A stretch of 64,000 nt of DNA, taken from Megalonaias nervosa (Eukaryota; Mollusca; Bivalvia; Unionida; Unionidae). Each line of letters opens with the position of its first letter. Position 1 is the first letter of the stretch. The notes below the pieces were generated by a model. That model did no database searches. It was not told the origin of the DNA and saw only the letters and a list, made by a program, of their open reading frames with translations. Where the stretch lies: contig JAECUM010001792.1 in assembly GCA_016617855.1 (NCBI GenBank), positions 1-64,000 of the forward strand. The letters run 5' to 3'. The position numbers and the translations under genes are program-made. This document shows positions 61,081-64,000 of the stretch, in pieces.

Positions 61081-61374
61081 TGAATAACTTAAATCAAAAG
61101 TGTATCTTTCTAATGTAATGCATTATCACAATTGTTTATGAATTTTATTGTTTATGAATTGTTGATTACATTTTATGGTTTGTACATGTACGGGGGCTCA
61201 TGTCATTCTGTTTTTTATATCTGCTCAGATCTTTGTCTACTCCATATATAAGTTTCACACTTTATATTGATATTTACTCATTCCGGGCAAATTACACCGT
61301 CGGCGATCACCCTCTAGATAACGATAACCAAAACCATACAACCCACCCCAACTAAGCTGGGGGAGTTCGCAACA
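61081..61374 (+). repeat. 3' LTR, 294 bp
   Basis: Same length as the 5' LTR, starting TGAATAACTTAAATC and ending GTTCGCAACA, with about ten substitutions between them. The sequence following (ATAGGGC) does not duplicate the sequence before the 5' LTR (AATTCGT). Confidence 0.93.
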
Positions 61375-61886
61375 ATAGGGCAGTATTGTTTGTAAACACC
61401 GCACGTGTTAATTTCTAGCCAGGCGTGGAGCAAGAGCGATGAACTGTTTAATTGTCAGACTTGGACGTATATTGCAATAGTCATTTGTACTAGAGATAAC
61501 AATTTTACCTTACCTCAAATACAGTAAATTTGTAAGGACCGTTAATCGTTAAGGTCATCTTATGTCAGAATTTATGCAGTGTGGATAGCTATTTACGTTT
61601 CTGAATAAGGAAAGTAAGAGAATTTTATATATACGGATAGGTGGTGAAACATATATACCTTTAGTCGTAATCTTGTCATTTAAGGGAACAGCTTTCTATA
61701 TCCCTCCCTGAGAACCCGATGAGGACAGTCCAAGAGGGGAGTCCGCAAATAGAGAGTTCGGAACAGAAGGGTCAGAGGAAGAACCAAGCATACACGCTTG
61801 ACGTAGAATACACAAATAGAGGAACGACGCCAGATGATGCAAGTCAGGCGTGGATATTGTACTCTTTTCACCGCTCGTTACTATGA
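61375..61886. other. Spacer between two related LTRs
   Basis: About 510 bp with somewhat higher GC at 61690-61870. No coding region recognised. It might be residual internal or U3-like sequence of the second element. Confidence 0.5.
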
Positions 61887-62174
61887 TGAACGAATCCATA
61901 AATTGAACACTGCTATTAAATTTCATTAATGTAAATCTGTTGGATTGGAATTGCAATTTTAGTTAATGTATTAATTAATTGAAATTTATTTTCTTTTTAT
62001 TATTTAAGGGGGCTCGTATTTGTTTTATTTCTTCTCAATAGTCTCACTCTGTTCTCTGTTAATGTTCTATCTATCCAATCACACTGGGCAATAATATTGA
62101 GGGAGGTCATCCTCTAGATAACGATCACCAAATCAATTAAAGAGGGGCACTCACCACACGACAACCCCTTTACA
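61887..62174 (+). mobile_element. Diverged LTR related to the Gmr1-like LTR
   Basis: TGAACGAATCC to CCCCTTTACA, 288 bp, shares landmarks in order with the 294-bp LTR: a start TGAA, CTAATGTAA/TTAATGTAA, GGGGGCTCGT, GGGCAA-AT, CATCCTCTAGATAACGATCACC (versus CACCCTCTAGATAACGATAACC) and a CA end. It is much diverged, and is probably a solo LTR or the end of another member. Confidence 0.6.
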
Positions 62175-62470
62175 GTTGTTTACATCCTCTTTCGAATATT
62201 TGGTTATTTTCATATCTTATGATTATGGTCTGTACAATGTTAGATTTGTATAGATTACAAATTTCTTTTAGCTCACAATATATAATGTCAGTTGAGTGTG
62301 TATTTTATTCAGAAGCAACATTAATATCTCATAATATATTGTATGCTCTGGTAGATTAGGTAAATAATTTGGTCATATAACATTCTTGAAAGGGTCTAAG
62401 TTATTATAAAATGTCACATTTACAAACCTTTTAAGGTTATCCCCAAATTTTGGTTGTACTTAAAATCTGG
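62175..62470. other. Spacer without visible features
   Basis: AT-rich; nothing recognised. Confidence 0.6.
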
Positions 62471-62479
62471 ATAAAGGAA

Positions 62480-64000
62480 AGCATGACTCTGTCATGGCAA
62501 CTGTTATGGATATCACGCTGGCACCATTTTTATTTAGGACTAATAAGACATGATTAGAAGTCTTTTAGTGTAAAGCCCATGTGGATATGAACATCCATCA
62601 AGGAGGAGCAGCAATAACAAGATTTTCAAAAAGGCCACTTTGGCTGTCATATTGGATGTCAGAGTGGAACCATTTCATTTAGGACCAACTAGACATAATA
62701 AGAATTCTTCTGGTGAAAATCCCATGCCAATAAGGCTTTCCATTCAGGAGAAGTAATGATAACAAGATTTTCAAAAAGGCCACTTTGGCTGTCATATTGG
62801 ATGTCAGAGTGGAACCATTTCATTTAGGACCAACTGGACATAAGAAGTCTTCTGGTGAAAATCCCATGCCAATATGACTTTCCGTTCAGGAGAAGTAATG
62901 ATAACAAGATTTTCAAGATGGCTGCCATGGTGGCTATATTGGACATCAGTTCAGGATTATTTTTATTTAGAACTAACTAGACATTATATAAATTTTTGTA
63001 GTGCAAACCTCATCTTACATGACCATCCATTCTGGCGCAGTAGCATTAATAAGATCTTCAAGTTGGCTGCTGTGGCAGGCATAGTACCTGAGAGGCACCT
63101 TTTTGATTTAGGACCAATTAGACCTTGAGATGTGTGTGTGTGTGTGTGTAAACTGTCCTTGCAATCTTCTAAGTAGTTTAGGAGGATTAGTGAAAACTGT
63201 GTTCATGAATAGACAGGCATTGGACAATGGTCAACAGGTCATCACATAGACACTTCTGAACTGTGACTGGTAGAACTAACAAGAGTCCTTCAAAGGAACT
63301 GGCACTCTAATGTCTGAGAAGAATTTCCAGGAATTCAAGATAAGATCATTTCTTCCTTTAACTATTGAGCATTACAACCAGTTCTGATATTAATGAAAAA
63401 GATTTAGCCACTGTGACAGCCATACTGGATGTAAAATAGGCACCATTTTCATTTAAGCTGTATTATTGACCACTAGAAGACTTTCAGTGAAAGTGAAATG
63501 ACATCCATTCAGGTGAACTGGTGACATGATTTTCAAAGTTCATAGTGACAGCCATATTTGTGTTTAGATTTACACCTTTTCCATTCAGGATCATTTAGAT
63601 ATCACAGTCACATTTCTGGTGGAACCTCCATGTCAGTATGAATTTGATTTAAGGAATAGCCATGACAATATTTAAAAAAATGGCTTCTTAGGGCCATTTC
63701 ATTTAAGATCAAGTAAGAGATCATACAAGGTCTTCTTAGAGTGAAAAGCCAATGATAATATGACTTTCCATCTAGGAGTAGCAATAAGATTTTCAAGAAG
63801 GCAGATGTAGTAACTGTTTTGGGTATAAGATTTTTGCTTAAGACCAGTTAGATATCCTAGTGAAGTCTTTTGTTGAAAACCCCATTCCAATATGATTTTT
63901 CATTCAGAAGAAATAGCAATAATAATATTTTTAAAATAAACAACATGGTGGCTGTTTTGGACAAAAGATCAGCATTTAGGACCTACCTGATGCCATAAGA
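62480..64000. repeat. Tandem array of about 130-150-bp units, continuing past the window
   Basis: Each unit has TTCAAAAAGGCCACTTTGGC, a GGATGTCAGAGTGGAACCATT-type stretch, TTTAGGACCAACTAGACAT, CTTCTGGTGAAAATCCCATG and CCATTCAGGAGAAGTA. The units at about 62630 and 62780 are nearly identical; those to the right are increasingly diverged and irregular. About ten units are visible. A (TG)n run at 63131-63149 interrupts one. Confidence 0.8.

Larger units (their letters stand above)
55793..61374 (+). mobile_element. Gmr1-like Ty3/gypsy LTR retrotransposon, defective
   Basis: Two LTRs bracket gag, protease, integrase, reverse transcriptase and RNase H, 5.58 kb in total. Integrase comes before reverse transcriptase. 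That copia-like order inside a gypsy-type pol defines the Gmr1 group. Gag to integrase share one frame interrupted by TAG (58120) and TAA (58261 region). A frameshift occurs near 58940 inside integrase, and a TGA (59180) separates the integrase end from the GPY/F and reverse transcriptase region in an otherwise continuous frame. The LTRs differ at roughly ten of 294 positions by eye, so the insertion is not very recent. No matching target duplication is seen at the outer ends. Confidence 0.9.

Overview
The window is AT-rich, intron-rich animal DNA, not bacterial or viral. Coding exons are short and far apart, flanked by good GT/AG splice sites, and most of the sequence is mobile-element debris and tandem repeats. 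Two tRNA-derived SINE families, one with a central motif of the type common in molluscan SINEs, together with DIRS, Gmr1-like Ty3/gypsy, mariner, pogo and LINE relics, suggest a lophotrochozoan, most probably a bivalve or other mollusc. That placement is inference.

0-28.6 kb: one host gene on the minus strand. Nine coding exons could be joined by eye (28573 down to 124). Every junction has AG/GT consensus and matching phase, and the exons sum to 3900 nt, or 1300 codons without a stop. The large first coding exon carries two or three winged-helix modules resembling LOTUS/OST-HTH domains around a Ser/Gln/Pro-rich linker. The later exons are mostly helical. The gene runs off the left edge, so its C-terminal half, possibly a NO VEIN-like ATPase region, is not visible. 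Its introns hold a degenerate DIRS-type tyrosine-recombinase retrotransposon (about 3.7-6.6 kb), SINEs (7.2, 24.4 and perhaps 23.4 kb), pogo-like relics (11.5-12.2 and 17.3-17.6 kb), a mariner relic split by a SINE (14.55-15.26 kb), and striking minisatellites, above all 23 nearly identical 42-bp units at 19.7-20.7 kb.

28.6-51 kb: no convincing protein gene. It holds a minisatellite split by an 875-bp solo LTR (28.99-29.87 kb), a TATA-box promoter-like site with a 32-bp palindrome and a strong splice donor (33.06-33.18 kb), diverged LTR copies (39.75-41.4 kb), a SINE with target-site duplications (38.3 kb), an array of about 130-bp units (37.1-38.1 kb), a G-quadruplex-forming tract (46.4 kb) and many microsatellites. 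The 5' exon and promoter of the minus-strand gene should lie in this part but could not be placed.

51.1-53.2 kb: a minus-strand non-LTR retrotransposon relic interrupted by the 3' end of another LINE. 55.8-61.4 kb: a nearly complete but broken Ty3/gypsy element with two 294-bp LTRs, gag-protease, integrase, then reverse transcriptase and RNase H. Integrase before reverse transcriptase is the copia-like order known from the Gmr1 clade. 61.9-62.2 kb: a diverged related LTR. 62.4-64 kb: a tandem array of about 150-bp units continuing off the right edge.
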